Source: Salminus brasiliensis
Lineage: Eukaryota > Chordata > Actinopteri > Characiformes > Bryconidae
Direction of reading: 5' to 3'
Length of the DNA: 64,000 nucleotides
NCBI RefSeq assembly: GCF_030463535.1
Contig: NC_132878.1
Location: 23,999,925-24,063,924, forward strand
Positions 47,742 through 59,493 of this stretch are shown piece after piece. The notes under the pieces are model-generated. The model did no database searches and was not told where the DNA came from. It saw only the letters and a list, made by a program, of their open reading frames with translations. Numbering within the stretch: position 1 is the first letter of the stretch; each line of letters begins with the position of its first letter. The position numbers and the translations under genes are program-made.

Positions 47742-50361
47742 CTACAAGGGATGAACCCTTGTCGTCTTCTTCAGGATCTGTTGGAGGGACAAAATGACAA
47801 GGATTGACCAACTGAAACATTCCTGACAAAATATTTACAGTGATTTTATGACATCAAATCTGGGGCTGTCACGATCTCTCACCACTCAACTCACATACCT
47901 TAAACCGGGGGAATCTCAGCCTCCTGGTTCCCTGCTTCACTGTGGACTGTGGCAGAACAGCTGCTGCCTCCACCACTCGCCCACGGAGCGGAGCATCCGG
48001 AGTCCCATCCTCACGTCTCTGCTCAAAAGCCGAACTAGCAGGAGCTTCTGTAGAGGCAGCAGAATGATGAACACCCTGCTGGTCAGCAGAGGAGGAGTCG
48101 TGCACCATGGAGCTCCTTGTGAAGAATTGCTTTATCCTTCTTCGAAGAGAATGAGAGGCTCTACGAATTGGAGCTACAACATGAGCGTTAGCTGCCCTTT
48201 TAACTGCAGCACAAAGTCCACCACAGCTGAAGCAGCCGTACTCCTCCCCCACAACCTCCACACTTCTGCAAGTTACACTTGCAGCAGCTCTACTGCCGTC
48301 GTCTTCTTGGAGTGGACTGACGTCTTGAGTAGGACTGCTTCCCTCATCCTGATCATCAATGGTGATCACAACAAACCTGCCTATTACTCTGGAGACGGTA
48401 CAGAAGCAATGTGGAAAATAAGTCATCATTGATTATTTACTTATTGATAGTGATACTTATTGACAGCTCTGCACACTGAGGGACCTTTATCCGTGCTTAA
48501 TCTGTACAATACACCAAGTGTGTATCCTTACAACCAGTGATGCCAGACTGACTGTTTTAATGGAGGGAGCAGAGATGGGACAACACATGGGACAAGTAAA
48601 GCACTTAGTAAATACATTTCTATAAAATACTGTGTAACAACAAACATACCTGACTTTCTCCAAATGCTTAATAGTGCCAGTTTGGGAGGAGTGAAGATGC
48701 TGTTGCCTGATCTCCTTACAGCTCTCCTCACAGAGTTTCTTCACAGTTCCGAAGACATTCTCCTGTGGAGAGCTTACAGCCTCAGCTGCAGATGACTGTG
48801 CAGCCTCGCTCATTTCACTGTTGATTAAAAAACACAAGACAAATGTAGCAGAGGAACAAACACACGTCTCTGGGTAAGTTCTAATGTTCTAATACAGAAC
48901 AGGCTCTTCTGTATATATAGATATAAGCCTGCAGTCTATGATCAAATTTAATTATATTCTTTAAATAAACCTGGATCTTGATACTGGAGTTCCAGCACAG
49001 TTTACTTACTGTTCTTGCCTCGGCTGCAGCCAAGGGTGCTTAGCCACCTCTGCAACTGAAGGCCGAGAGAAGGGATTGTACTGCAGCAGATGGGAGATGA
49101 AGGCTCGGCAGGGCTCCTCCACTGTGATACCTTTTGGATACCCCAAGGGTTTGCGCTGGAGCTGTATGAGGTTACGCTCATCAGAATCATCGAAGGGCAT
49201 GGTGCCGGTGACCATGATGTAAAGAATCACCCCTAGACTCCACACATCACTCTTCTTCGGATTATAGATCTCATGCATGAGCACCTCAGGTGCAGCGTAG
49301 TGTGGAGAGTAACAAAAGGTACTGCTCAGGTCGGGTAAGCCTCTCGAGTAACGCCCAAAACCAAAGTCTGTCAGTTTGACCTGGTTATCAGCAGTCAGAA
49401 GAACATTTTCACATTTTAGGTCTCGGTGGACAAAGTTCCTCTTGTGCAGATACACCATGGCACTGAGGAGCTGAGAAAACCACACTTTGGCCTGGTCAAC
49501 TGGAATGCGACGAAGCTCCTGGGTCTTCTTCAGAAGAGTTGTTGCGGCAGGCTCCATCATGATGAACACCCGTCCAGCCCGCTTCACAATTTCATGCACC
49601 TGGACAATATGAGGGTGCTTCACTGTTCTGAGGATGCGGAGCTCCCGGCTCAGAAATTTAGAAGCAAATTCAGGTGACTTATCCCTGGGGTCTATTACTT
49701 TAATGGCCACCTGGTTGGGGTACTTTGTAGATGTGGCCAGCTTAACCGTACCGAAACTCCCTTCACCAATGTTGTCCACCACTGTGAAGCCCAAGCTAAT
49801 CAGGACTTCGTCTGATGTCATTTTCTCCTGTAGAGGGAAGGTAAAGCAGAGTTAGAAGGTTTGCCCTGTGAAGTCCTGCACCGGGAGCCGCTCCATTTAC
49901 AGTTTATCTAAATGATGTAATCAGTTAATCAATAAATATCATCATGATTCTTACATCTGTCTTTCTGGCGTTTCTTATGACAGCTTGTAATAAATATCTT
50001 AAATGTAATGATTTATTTATGTTTACGGTTTTATTCTTTAAACCATCAAAAGTTCAAATGTTAAAAAAACGAGCCGCGAGTTAATCTCCAGTAAAAAGCA
50101 GCGATTCTGATCAGAGGCTTCATTGAGCTTCATTTGATCCTCTGATGAAGGAGCTCTGTGCTCACAAAACACAACCCTTTAATGTGGAGAGTGAAAGACA
50201 GCGCCTCGTGCTCTAAACCCAGCTGTGGTTCTAGACTCACACACACTCATTAGCATATGTGACTTGTGGTTCGGTGTTGTTGTGATCAGTAATCAATAAA
50301 TGGTACGTACCTTGTCCTGGGTGGAAGTTGAAGCAGAAGCAGAAGCAGAACCTGTGGCCAT
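47742..50361 (-). CDS. TSSK6-like kinase, copy 6
   Basis: Exons on minus: 50361-50311, 49827-49010, 48817-48650, 48388-47899, 47777-47742; predicted 520 aa. Protein as copy 5 (one base differs near 47,992, which changes only the opposite-strand frame). Exactly 7,180 bp from copy 5. Confidence 0.88.
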
Positions 50362-50488
50362 GGTTCTAATGTAAGATGGCTCTAGATAATAAGAGCCTCA
50401 ATAAAAATCACACCAACGTCAATCTGAACAGAACACAACTGGACAGCCGCTGGATCCTAACTGAGCCGCTGAGGGAGACTCCCCCCCC

Positions 50489-50523
50489 TTTATAGACTCT
50501 GTGACATCATCGACATGACGTCA
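50489..50523 (-). promoter_or_regulatory. CRE + TATA core promoter of TSSK copy 6
   Basis: TGACGTCA at 50,516-50,523; TATAAA at 50,489-50,494 (minus). Confidence 0.75.
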
Positions 50524-50948
50524 CAATGGGGGAGCAGATGTGGGTCATCTTTAATCATTTCTGTATTTCTACATTTATTATTTTTATATTTTTACATTTT
50601 TAAAAAGAAAATCCACATTTATTTTTTAATAAATAAATAAATGTAGAACTAAATGTCTTTAGTTTAGATTTCTACATTAATTTATTTTAATTCTCCATTT
50701 CTTTTTGTATTTCTATATTTATTTATTTCAGGTTTTTTATTTCTATATTTATAATTGTTTTGTATCTTTTTCATTTCTCTTTCTATTTCATTCATTTTCT
50801 TCTACAATAATTCATTTCAGTTCGATTCCGTGTCAAAAAATGTCGGACCCACCTCCACCCTGTCTCCTCCCTTTCTTCCTTCACCCGCTCCCCCAGTCCT
50901 AGTCCCACAGCCCGGGGTGCCAGGTACGAAACACAGCGTGCTGCAGCC

Positions 50949-51602
50949 ATGGGAGCGTTAGATGCTGCACAACCTGAAAAGCCTCGGCATTCGTCTAAAA
51001 AGCTCCATGAGCAGAGACGGAGCAAAGCGAGAGGAAATACTGGCGATGCGTTTGATAGATGGAGGCAGCTTGGAGCCCAGAAGGACTTCAAGACGGACGC
51101 CGAACTGACTCCTTTTCTCCTGAACAGGTGAGCACTGACCTCCAGCTAAGCTCAGCTAACCTCAGCTAGGTCATTTATCAGCAGTGTAACACAGTTACAT
51201 TAACAGTTCAAATATTGAGTTTCACCAAAATGACCCCATTGTTGGTAAAAAAAGGGTTCAGGACAAATGTAAATAGTCATTTATGTCTTTATAAAAAAGG
51301 TTACAATTATTTTAGGGAGCTTTTCTCCTCTTGCTGAGACATCGCTGCAGACTATGTCCCTCTGCTGCTGCGTCCCTCCATCAGATGAGTGAGAGCTCTG
51401 AGATGGACGGTGTGTAGCTGCTGAAGTTCCTCATTAGTACATCATTGAATTGAATTGAATTCGTTATTAATTCTTTAAAACATTGTTGTAACACATTATA
51501 TGAGCAGGTGGTAAATTTCTCAGAGTGTAGTTGTGCTTATAAATGCTGTTTTTATTGAATTACTAGCCTAAACTTTCTCTCTGCAGCAAAGTCGGATTAT
51601 AA
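50949..51602 (+). CDS. Divergent small gene, unit 6 (last copy)
   Basis: Exons 50,949-51,127 and 51,587-51,602; protein identical to units 2, 4 and 5. The intron is a few bases shorter than in the others. Unit 7 has no counterpart. Confidence 0.45.
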
Positions 51603-51921
51603 AAATAAATAAAGCTCTCATTTCTGCTCACTTCATTTTTTGAAATGTTCAGCTTGTGTGGTCTGAAGCCATCTAAGACAAGAGAAGATGAACACTATAA
51701 AATCTGTCTCAGAATAAACAGAGTGGAAAGAGCCCTTGTGTCCGACTGGTTAACGGTCAAACGGTGGTCGTTACACCAGCACTAGTACTTTCTATCTCAG
51801 CTGCTTTTTTTTTTTTTTGCCTAACTTGCCCCCCTTTGTTTATCCTATCGTGTTAATAAATCTGCTTGCTTTGACCCCGTCTCTGCGAGTGTTCATCCTT
51901 CTGTGTCTGGCCTAGCCCGCC

Positions 51922-52868
51922 ATGACAGAAGTCCCGGCCGAATTCCCCCGAACAGCGGAGATGGACGCCTTGGATCAGGCTGTTCAAGGACAAGTCTTGG
52001 GGCAGCAGGAACTCCAGTGTGTTTCTTGGACCGTTGGTCGTCTGGTGCAGCAACAGGCGGACCAACGGCGGTGTTTCAGCATCCCAGAGAGGGGCTCATC
52101 AAGGGCGACCTGCTGCGGGTGGATCACTGTGCGCTGGAGTTTCGCTCCTTAGCTGTGTGTGATGAGTGGAGTCACGCCGCACTGGTTGCCCTGTTCCGCA
52201 ACGGGTTGAGCCCCCGTTTGCAGCGAGAGTTGGTGTGCCGAGGCGAGTCCCTTGTGCTGAATGAGCTCATGGCACTTGCTCCTAGGTCGCTCTACCTCCA
52301 CCAGGCCCCTGGGTGCTGGGGGGCCAGTAGCTGGTGGAGAGGGGCCGGCCTGTCCCGTAGCTCCCAGTCATGTCACGCAGCCTGCAGCCACCTCCGTGAT
52401 GGGACCGCCGGACAGTGAACCGAGGGCGTGTGTCTACTCACGCCAACATCTATGCCCGAGTTCCACGCCCCCTGGTCTACGCCCATGGTCCCTACTCCTG
52501 TGGCTGCGCCCAAAGCCTCTGCTCCTGTCCCAGCAGTGTTTAGTGGCATCTGCGTCTACTACCAGGCAAGCAGTGCCAGCTGTCCCTGTTTCAAGGTATG
52601 GCCAAGCGGTGGTGCCTGTGACTGCCCCAAGGCGTTGGTTCTAGAGCCTGCGGCTCCTCATATCGAGGCTACCTGGGGTACCGACCATCACCGGCCCCCG
52701 GGTAGGCCGCAGAGGCCTCAACTCACGAGACTCTTAGTTCATGGAAGTTCAGTTTTAGTCCTTGTTTGGTTTTTGTTCAAGGTTATGGTCACGTTCACGT
52801 TCAGGTTCACGGTTCCACCCCACTCATGTCTTTTTGTTTTCTCACTTGTCTGGCCTAGCCCACCATGA
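51922..52868 (+). mobile_element. gag remnant, unit 7
   Basis: Resembles unit 3 rather than units 4-6 at the start (QQELQCVSWTVGRLVQQQ) and keeps the TCA codon where units 4-6 have TGA. Carries an insertion (TTTAG near 52,538). Dead fragment. Confidence 0.7.
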
Positions 52869-54145
52869 CAGCCTAAATGTTTTACTTTGTTAAAAATGTC
52901 AAATCACTGATCATATATTACACTTTTATTATAACTTAATTATTGGTGGATTTCAGAATCACCCACTGCTTTTTATTTACAGATCTCTATAGCACAAATA
53001 ATTATTTACCCTGAAAAAAAGCACATGACTAACAGAATAAAATCAGTTAAATCCAGATTGGTTTTATATTAATTTAATATTTATTCCAGATTATGGTGAC
53101 ATCATTAAAGCTTTTAGTTTAAGAGGAGTAAATAAATGCAATTTAAAGCAGTAGAGTAAATTGCTACAGGGGTGTTAGTTGTAAAATATGAGGGATGGGC
53201 TGGTTAGAAAAAAATAACAATAAAATGAGGCTAAATACAGGCCTGACAGGATATTTCATAAATATTCGAAATCATTTTATTTAATTTGTGTGTAAAACAA
53301 AGTGAAAGTTAAGGGATTAAAATCAAAGGAGATTATTTGGCCATATTGACTATTAGGGATATTTATTAGTCTTGGTAAATGAGTAAATATTTATGCATTG
53401 ATAGCTGCATGGTTTTAGAGGTATTTAGATCCCTCACATATGGTCCTACAATTTAGGCCCACTTGAAGCCTCCTGGTCAAAACATCCTAACCACGGCAGA
53501 CGACAGTGTGTCCCCAGTGTCCTTTTTTGAAACCCAAAATAGGGTCATTCTAATTAAATGACATGTTTAAAGGAGATTTGTGTCTGTCACACCTTTATCT
53601 CCACAGCTTTACACTGTTGGAGCTCCACTCTCATCATGTGGACAGAGAAAGCAACAGAGGTTCTTCTTTAATGGGAAATGAATCTGCAAGTTTCTGGAGA
53701 ATAATACACTTTTAACACACAGTATATAACTTGTCTTACAGCAACTCACACATGTCAACACTCTGCAGGTGTGGCTTTATTGACTGTGTGACAAGATCAG
53801 TGCTGCACAGCTTGTGTTGGAGATTTGCCTGCAGAAGCAGACCTGGACTGGACAGAGGAGCGGGGCTCAGCCTGAGAAGAAATGTGGCTCTATGAAATCT
53901 TTAGCAAATGTCCATGAAATCAAACCCAGGATGAAATCAGATCTCATCAAAGGGGCTTTGCTATTGGTACACATGTCTATTTGCTATTTAAGTGGGGGAA
54001 GTGTACGCACACAAGCTGGTGGAAGGCACAGTAAGCCAGCAAGAGTCAAGGAATAACAGCATCATGTCAGACTATAAACTAATGTGAAATTTACTCAAGA
54101 TCACTTTCCTCACTCTATTCTCTTCAGTACAACTTTCATTAAATG
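52869..54145. other. AT-rich spacer, unit 7
   Basis: Homologous to the unit 1 and 3 spacers in its length class and carries the intact 13,850-14,310-type segment. No gene seen. Confidence 0.5.
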
Positions 54146-54149
54146 TATT

Positions 54150-54460
54150 GACTGTTTTTGGTACTGTTTTTCAGCACTGCACCCAGTCCAGTACCTGACG
54201 CATCAGTGTGTACCACCAAAGGTTCTTTAGAGTCAGAGCTATACAGAACCAGTTCTGAGTATAAACATGCTTTAAGGTCTTTAAAAGCTGTTCTGAGCTC
54301 TGTTATCCATTTAACTCTTGGGAATGTGTGCTCTTTAGTTTGGTCTGTAAGTAAAGCTGAAAACTGACAGTGGTGTCCACAAGACCCATAAAGCAGCTCA
54401 CCCTACTCTTTGTTGTAGGTGCTTGGCAAGACTTTGGCACATTAAACACCACAAGCTGTT
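54150..54460 (-). mobile_element. pol fragment, unit 7
   Basis: Near-identical to unit 6, sharing the GGGAATGTG change. Confidence 0.55.
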
Positions 54461-55008
54461 ACACAGTAATTATTCTACAGTGCTGAAAGCTGAAGTGCAC
54501 GCTGACCACCTAACATCCTAACCTAAACATCCTAACGTTTTTTTCATCATTTCTGCATGAAAGGGTTGATTGATGACAGACACATTTGTAAATAACGGAT
54601 CGGTTCTATTTTTATTGAGTTTTTTTAGATGAATCCTCCAGGCTCACTCCTCTTCTGTTCCTGTAAACAACAACAACAACAACATAAACATTACAGTTAT
54701 TTGGGAAAGATGTAAACATTAAGGAGGTGTTTTTGAAAAGTCTAAGGTAAGTGTCTAAATGAAGACCACTGGTCAGAATTAATGTGTGTATTAATGAGAC
54801 TGGTTACCCACCTGACTGAAGGTCACATCGGGGGTCAATAAAAGCTGAACTGCAGTTTGTTTAATCTGAAGGGGAGCCTCAGCCTCAGCTTCCTGGTATC
54901 CTGCATCACTGTGGGCTGTGGGAGAACAGGTTCTGCTACCACCGGCCCATGGAGCGGGACTTTCCCTTCAGAATGGAACCCATCTTTATCAGGAGCCGTG
55001 CTAGACGT

Positions 55009-57325
55009 CTACAAGGGATGAACCCTTGTCGTCTTCTTCAGCATCTGTTGGAGGGACAAAATGACAAGGATTGACCAACTGAAACATTCCTGACAAAATA
55101 TTTACAGTGATTTTATGAAATCAAATCTGGGGCTGTCACGATCTCTCACCACTCAACTCACATACCTTAAACCGGGGGAATCTCAGCCTCCTGGTTCCCT
55201 GCTTCACTGTGGGCTGTGGCAGAACAGCTGCTGCCTCCACCTCTGGCCCACGGAGCGGGGCATCCGGAGTCCCATCCTCACGTCTCTGCTCAAAAGCTGA
55301 ACTAGCAGGAGCTTCTGTAGAGGCAGCAGAATGATGAACACCCTGCTGGTCAGCAGAGGAGGAGTCGTGCACCATGGAGCTCCTTGTGAAGAATTGCTTT
55401 ATCCTTCTTCGAAGAGAATGAGAGGCTCTACGAATTGGAGCTACAACATGAGTGTTAGCTGCCCTTTTAACTGCAGCACAAAGTCCACCACAGCTGAAGC
55501 AGCCGTACTCCTCCACCACAACCTCCACACTTCTGCAAGTTACACTTGCAGCAGCTCTACTGCCGTCGTCTTCTTGGAGTGGACTGACGTCTTGAGTAGG
55601 ACTGCTTCCCTCATCCTGATCATCAACGGTGATCACAACAAACCTGCCTATTACTCTGGAGACGGTACAGAAGCAATGTGGAAAATAAGTCATCACTGAT
55701 TATTTACTTATTGATAGTGATACTTATTGACAGCTCTGCACACTGAGGGACCTTTATCCGTGCTTAATCTGTACAATACACCAAGTGTGTATCCTTAGAG
55801 CCAGTGTTGCCAGACTGACTGTTTTAATGGAGGGAGCAGAGATGGGACAACACATGGGACAAGTAAAGCACTTAGTAAATACATTTCTATAAAATACTGT
55901 GTAACAACAAACATACCTGACTTTCTCCAAATGCTTAATAGTGCCAGTTTGGGAGGAGTGAAGATGCTGCTGCCTGATCTCCTTACAGCTCTCCTCACAG
56001 AGTTTCTTCACAGTTCCGAAGACATTCTCCTGTGGAGAGCTTACAGCCTCAGCTGCAGATGACTGTGCAGCCTCGCTCATTTCACTGTTGATTAAAAAAC
56101 ACAAGACAAATGTAGCAGAGGAACAAACACACGTCTCTGGGTAAGTTCTAATGTTCTAATGCAGAACAGGCTCTTCTGTATATATAGATATAAGCCTGCA
56201 GTCTATGATAAAATTTAATTATATTCTTTAAATGAACCTGGATCTTGATACTGGAGTTCCAGCACAGTTTACTTACTGTTCTTGCCTCGGCTGCAGCCAA
56301 GGGTGCTTAGCCACCTCTGCAACTGAAGGCCGAGAGAAGGGATTGTACTGCAGCAGATGGGAGATGAAGGCTCGGCAGGGCTCCTCCACTGTGATACCTT
56401 TTGGATACCCCAAGGGTTTGCGCTGGAGCTGTATGAGGTTACGCTCATCAGAGTCATCGAAGGGCATGGTGCCGGTGACCATGATGTAAAGAATCACCCC
56501 TAGACTCCACACATCACTCTTCTTCGGATTATAGATCTCATGCATGAGCACCTCAGGTGCAGCGTAGTGTGGAGAGTAACAAAAGGTCCTGCTCAGGTCG
56601 GGTAAGCCTCTCGAGTAACGTCCAAAACCAAAGTCTGTCAGTTTGACCTGGTTATCAGCAGTCAGAAGAACATTTTCACATTTTAGGTCTCGGTGGACAA
56701 AGTTCCTCTTGTGCAGATACACCATGGCACTGAGGAGCTGAGAAAACCACACTTTGGCCTGGTCAACTGGAATGCGACGAAGCTCCTGGGTCTTCTTCAG
56801 GAGAGTTGTTGCGGCAGGCTCCATCATGATGAACACCCGTCCAGCCCGCTTCACAATTTCATGCACCTGGACAATATGAGGGTGCTTCACTGTTCTGAGG
56901 AATGCGGAGCTCCCGGCTCAGAAATTTAGAAGCAAATTCAGGTGACTTATCCCTGGGGTCTATTACTTTAATGGCCACCTGGTTGGGGTACTTTGTAGAT
57001 GTGGCCAGCTTAACCGTACCGAAACTCCCTTCACCAATGTTGTCCACCACTGTGAAGCCCAAGCTAATCAGGACTTCGTCTGATGTCATTTTCTCCTGTA
57101 GAGGGAAGGTAAAGCAGAGTTAGAAGGTTTGCTCTGTGAAGTCCTGCTGGAACAAACAGTTTATTTCATCGTGACTAACAGCACTTCTAATACAAGTTCT
57201 AGCAGTTCATGAAGATTGGCTGATCTGAACAGGTGCAGCATCTCGCAGAAATATGGAGTTTTCATGGTACGTACCTTGTCCTGGGTGGAAGTTGAAGCAG
57301 AAGCAGAAGCAGAACCTGTGGCCAT
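55009..57325 (-). pseudogene. TSSK6-like kinase, copy 7, frameshifted
   Basis: Exons on minus: 57325-57275, 57095-56277, 56084-55917, 55655-55166, 55044-55009. One extra base (GAGGAATGCGG for GAGGATGCGG, about 56,901) shifts the frame after RELRI, residue 82, before the catalytic loop; the new frame stops about 13 codons later. Downstream the kinase frame is open but has a Ser to Arg change in the activation segment (DLSRTF for DLSSTF), the only replacement seen in any kinase domain here. Exon 5 begins ATG where the others have ATC. Intron 1 is only 179 bp, from a deletion. Promoter CRE and TATA are intact. A sequencing error is the alternative to a true frameshift. Confidence 0.8.
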
Positions 57326-57451
57326 GGTTCTAATGTAAGATGGCTCTAGATAATAAGAGCCTCAATAAAAATCACACCAACGTCAATCTGAACAGAACAC
57401 AACTGGACAGCCGCTGGATCCTAACTGAGCCGCTGAGGGAGACTCCCCCCC

Positions 57452-57487
57452 TTTTATAGACTCTGTGACATCATCGACATGACGTCA
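57452..57487 (-). promoter_or_regulatory. CRE + TATA core promoter of TSSK copy 7
   Basis: TGACGTCA at 57,480-57,487; TATAAAA at 57,452-57,458 (minus). Confidence 0.7.
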
Positions 57488-57544
57488 CAATGGGGGAGCA
57501 GATGTGGGTCACCTTTAATAATTTCTGTATTTCTACATTTATTT

Positions 57545-58020
57545 TTACAATTATTTATTTCCACAATTATTTAGTTTAGATTGCTACTTTATTCTTTTCT
57601 GTATTTCTGTTTATTGCTTTTGTATTTTTTATTTTATATATTTTTATATTTCTCCATTTTCTTATGTATTTCTATATTTCCCCATTTCTGCTTTTTTATT
57701 TCTATATTTCTATTTCTTAATGTATTTATTTCTGAATTCAAAAATTTCTACATTTACTTTCATCTTTTTTTCTCATTATTTTTTTTACACTAAGTCATTT
57801 CTGTATTTCTACATTTATGTTTATCTTTTTAAACATTTATTGATTTCTGTATTGATACATTTTTATTTGTGTATTCATTTCTATATTTCTACATTTCTTT
57901 ATTTATGTACATTCGTATTTACATATGTAAATCATGGGAAGTATAGTCCAGTGCATCCACAGAGCCTGGAGGTAAACCCAGGAGTGTAACATTTAGATTT
58001 CTGCCATTATTTTTCATTTA
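57545..58020. repeat. T-rich low-complexity tract at the right end of the array
   Basis: Runs of TTTCTATATTTCTACATTT-like words resembling, but not collinear with, the spacer seen at 17,940-18,215. The similarity to the array units ends near 57,545, so this is the array edge. No gene seen. Confidence 0.6.
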
Positions 58021-58024
58021 ATTA

Positions 58025-58345
58025 TTTCTCATTTGCTGTCCTCAAATGTCAACTGAAGACCCACCTCTTTCAAGAGCACTGATACCTATTAAAGCTTCTA
58101 TTGCATTTACACTTTCCTTCTTTTCCACAGGTTTTGCATAGTTTAGTAATCTCTACACTAGCTTCTGTTGTATGAGGGTTATTGCGTGGCTTATTTCTGG
58201 CAGTGTTAGAGCACCAGTATCTAATATTCAGTGTCTAATGATACTAGCTTTGGTTACTCTGAATAACTGACTAAGCATTTTTGTAAGTTGCTCCGGATAA
58301 GAGTGTCTGCAAAATGCCACAAATATAAATGCATTTGGTAAGTGA
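58025..58345 (+). mobile_element. LINE 3' end (L2-like tail)
   Basis: Ends TTGTAAGTTGCTCCGGATAA...GTCTGCAAAATGCC, a variant of the conserved fish LINE/SINE 3' tail (TAAGTCGCTTTGGATAAAAG type). The part before it (AAGACCCACCTCTTTCAAG) matches the usual RT C-terminal codons of such elements. Truncated copy. Confidence 0.65.
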
Positions 58346-59493
58346 TCAGGAAAGCTTCTGTAAATACAACTCAACATCATCATCGTCAGTCGTTTTCTGT
58401 CATAATAAACATGGAAATCTACATAGGTGAAAGACAGTGCATCCTAAACTGGTTCAAAATTTACCATTCCTAGAATGACAGATCAGCATACAGAGTGCAA
58501 GTCACAGTACTGTACAGTCTATTGGAGAAACAGGCAGATTTCAGAAGAATAACCAAGGACTAAAGAATCCATTCTGTACACTAACCTATTATGACAAAGA
58601 CTATCAATATGTCCAATTCTTTGTGCACAGAGCTTTCTGAGATTGACTCGAGGGCCAATCCAGACAAAATAGACATTGCTATGGATTGATATGGTAGCTT
58701 TACTAACGTGAGGTAGGTTTGACTGCTACCAGTAAAATAAGAAACAGTCACAGTGGTTAGCAAAACATTTTGCTAAGAAGGGAACCTCAGTGGGGCCAGC
58801 CAGCTATGGAGTCACACAGCCAGGAAAAGCCAGTGAGAAACAACAAGCCAGCATTAACTGTCAAAACCCGGGCCAGGAGTATGCTGGTGAGCCAAGGCCT
58901 GTGCTAAGTAGGCCTGGAGAAAGCAGGCAGAGTATAGCATCATGATTACCTTCACAGTCAATCAATACCTTCCAGTGTTTTCAGTTTTCTTACCTCTTGC
59001 TCTAATTTCTTCAAGGCCATACTGCTTAGTTTCTCAGGTGAGCACATTACACATTTCTTTAATATTACATTTTTGTATGTAGTGTATGTAAATGGTGAGC
59101 ATGTAAGTGGATTAGAATGATCACAATTCTTTCATTTTTCTCATTTTAACTTTGTGAGTTTTTTTTTTCTTGATAAGGGTTTTCTTGAAATTTGAGCAAA
59201 CTGTCTTAAAACCTGTACTAATATGAACAATATGAAGGTTTAATTCCAAAACTTCCAGTTTAATACAAATATCAAATACATTCTAAAAAAAATCTGTTGG
59301 ACTTTTGAGGCTCCACTGAAGAAGCATAAAATAGCTGGCATATAGTGATTTACAACAGCAGTTAATGTACCTTACTTGTAATAAATTTCTTCATACACAG
59401 ACGGGGTACATTACAGAAATTACAGAAATTCATTACAGAAATGAACTGAAAAGTGAAATGACAGGAGATTCTTGAGATACAACAGTAGGTCCT
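58346..59493. other. Intergenic; possible transposase remnant
   Basis: No confident gene. A minus frame at 58,581-58,763 contains LSGLALESISESSVHKELD, which loosely recalls the C-terminal dimerisation block of hAT-type transposases, but it is too short to call. The rest looks like 3' flank of the next gene. Confidence 0.25.

Larger units (their letters stand above)
12082..57545. repeat. Tandem array of ~7.18-kb units carrying seven TSSK6-like genes
   Basis: Shared landmarks recur along the array. The gag ATG lies at 12197, 23357, 30539, 37564, 44744 and 51922; the kinase exon starts at 16408, 20304, 27658, 34650, 41830, 49010 and 56277. Spacing between the fourth, fifth and sixth kinase copies is exactly 7,180 bp; other intervals are 7,354, 6,992 and about 7,267 bp. 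Copies 1 and 2 are only 3,896 bp apart because most of a unit is deleted between them. Units join where an intron-like sequence ending CTCAGCTGC meets a poly-T tract and the retroelement (for example 23,241 and 30,424). The last unit ends near 57,545, where the T-rich spacer diverges. Confidence 0.95.

Noticed and set aside
12197-52868. gag fragments as domesticated host genes
   Set aside because: Common frameshift and additional stops in the units; no intact Gag frame in any copy.
12082-57545. CRISPR-like or satellite array
   Set aside because: The repeat units are 7 kb long and contain spliced genes; nothing of prokaryotic type is present.
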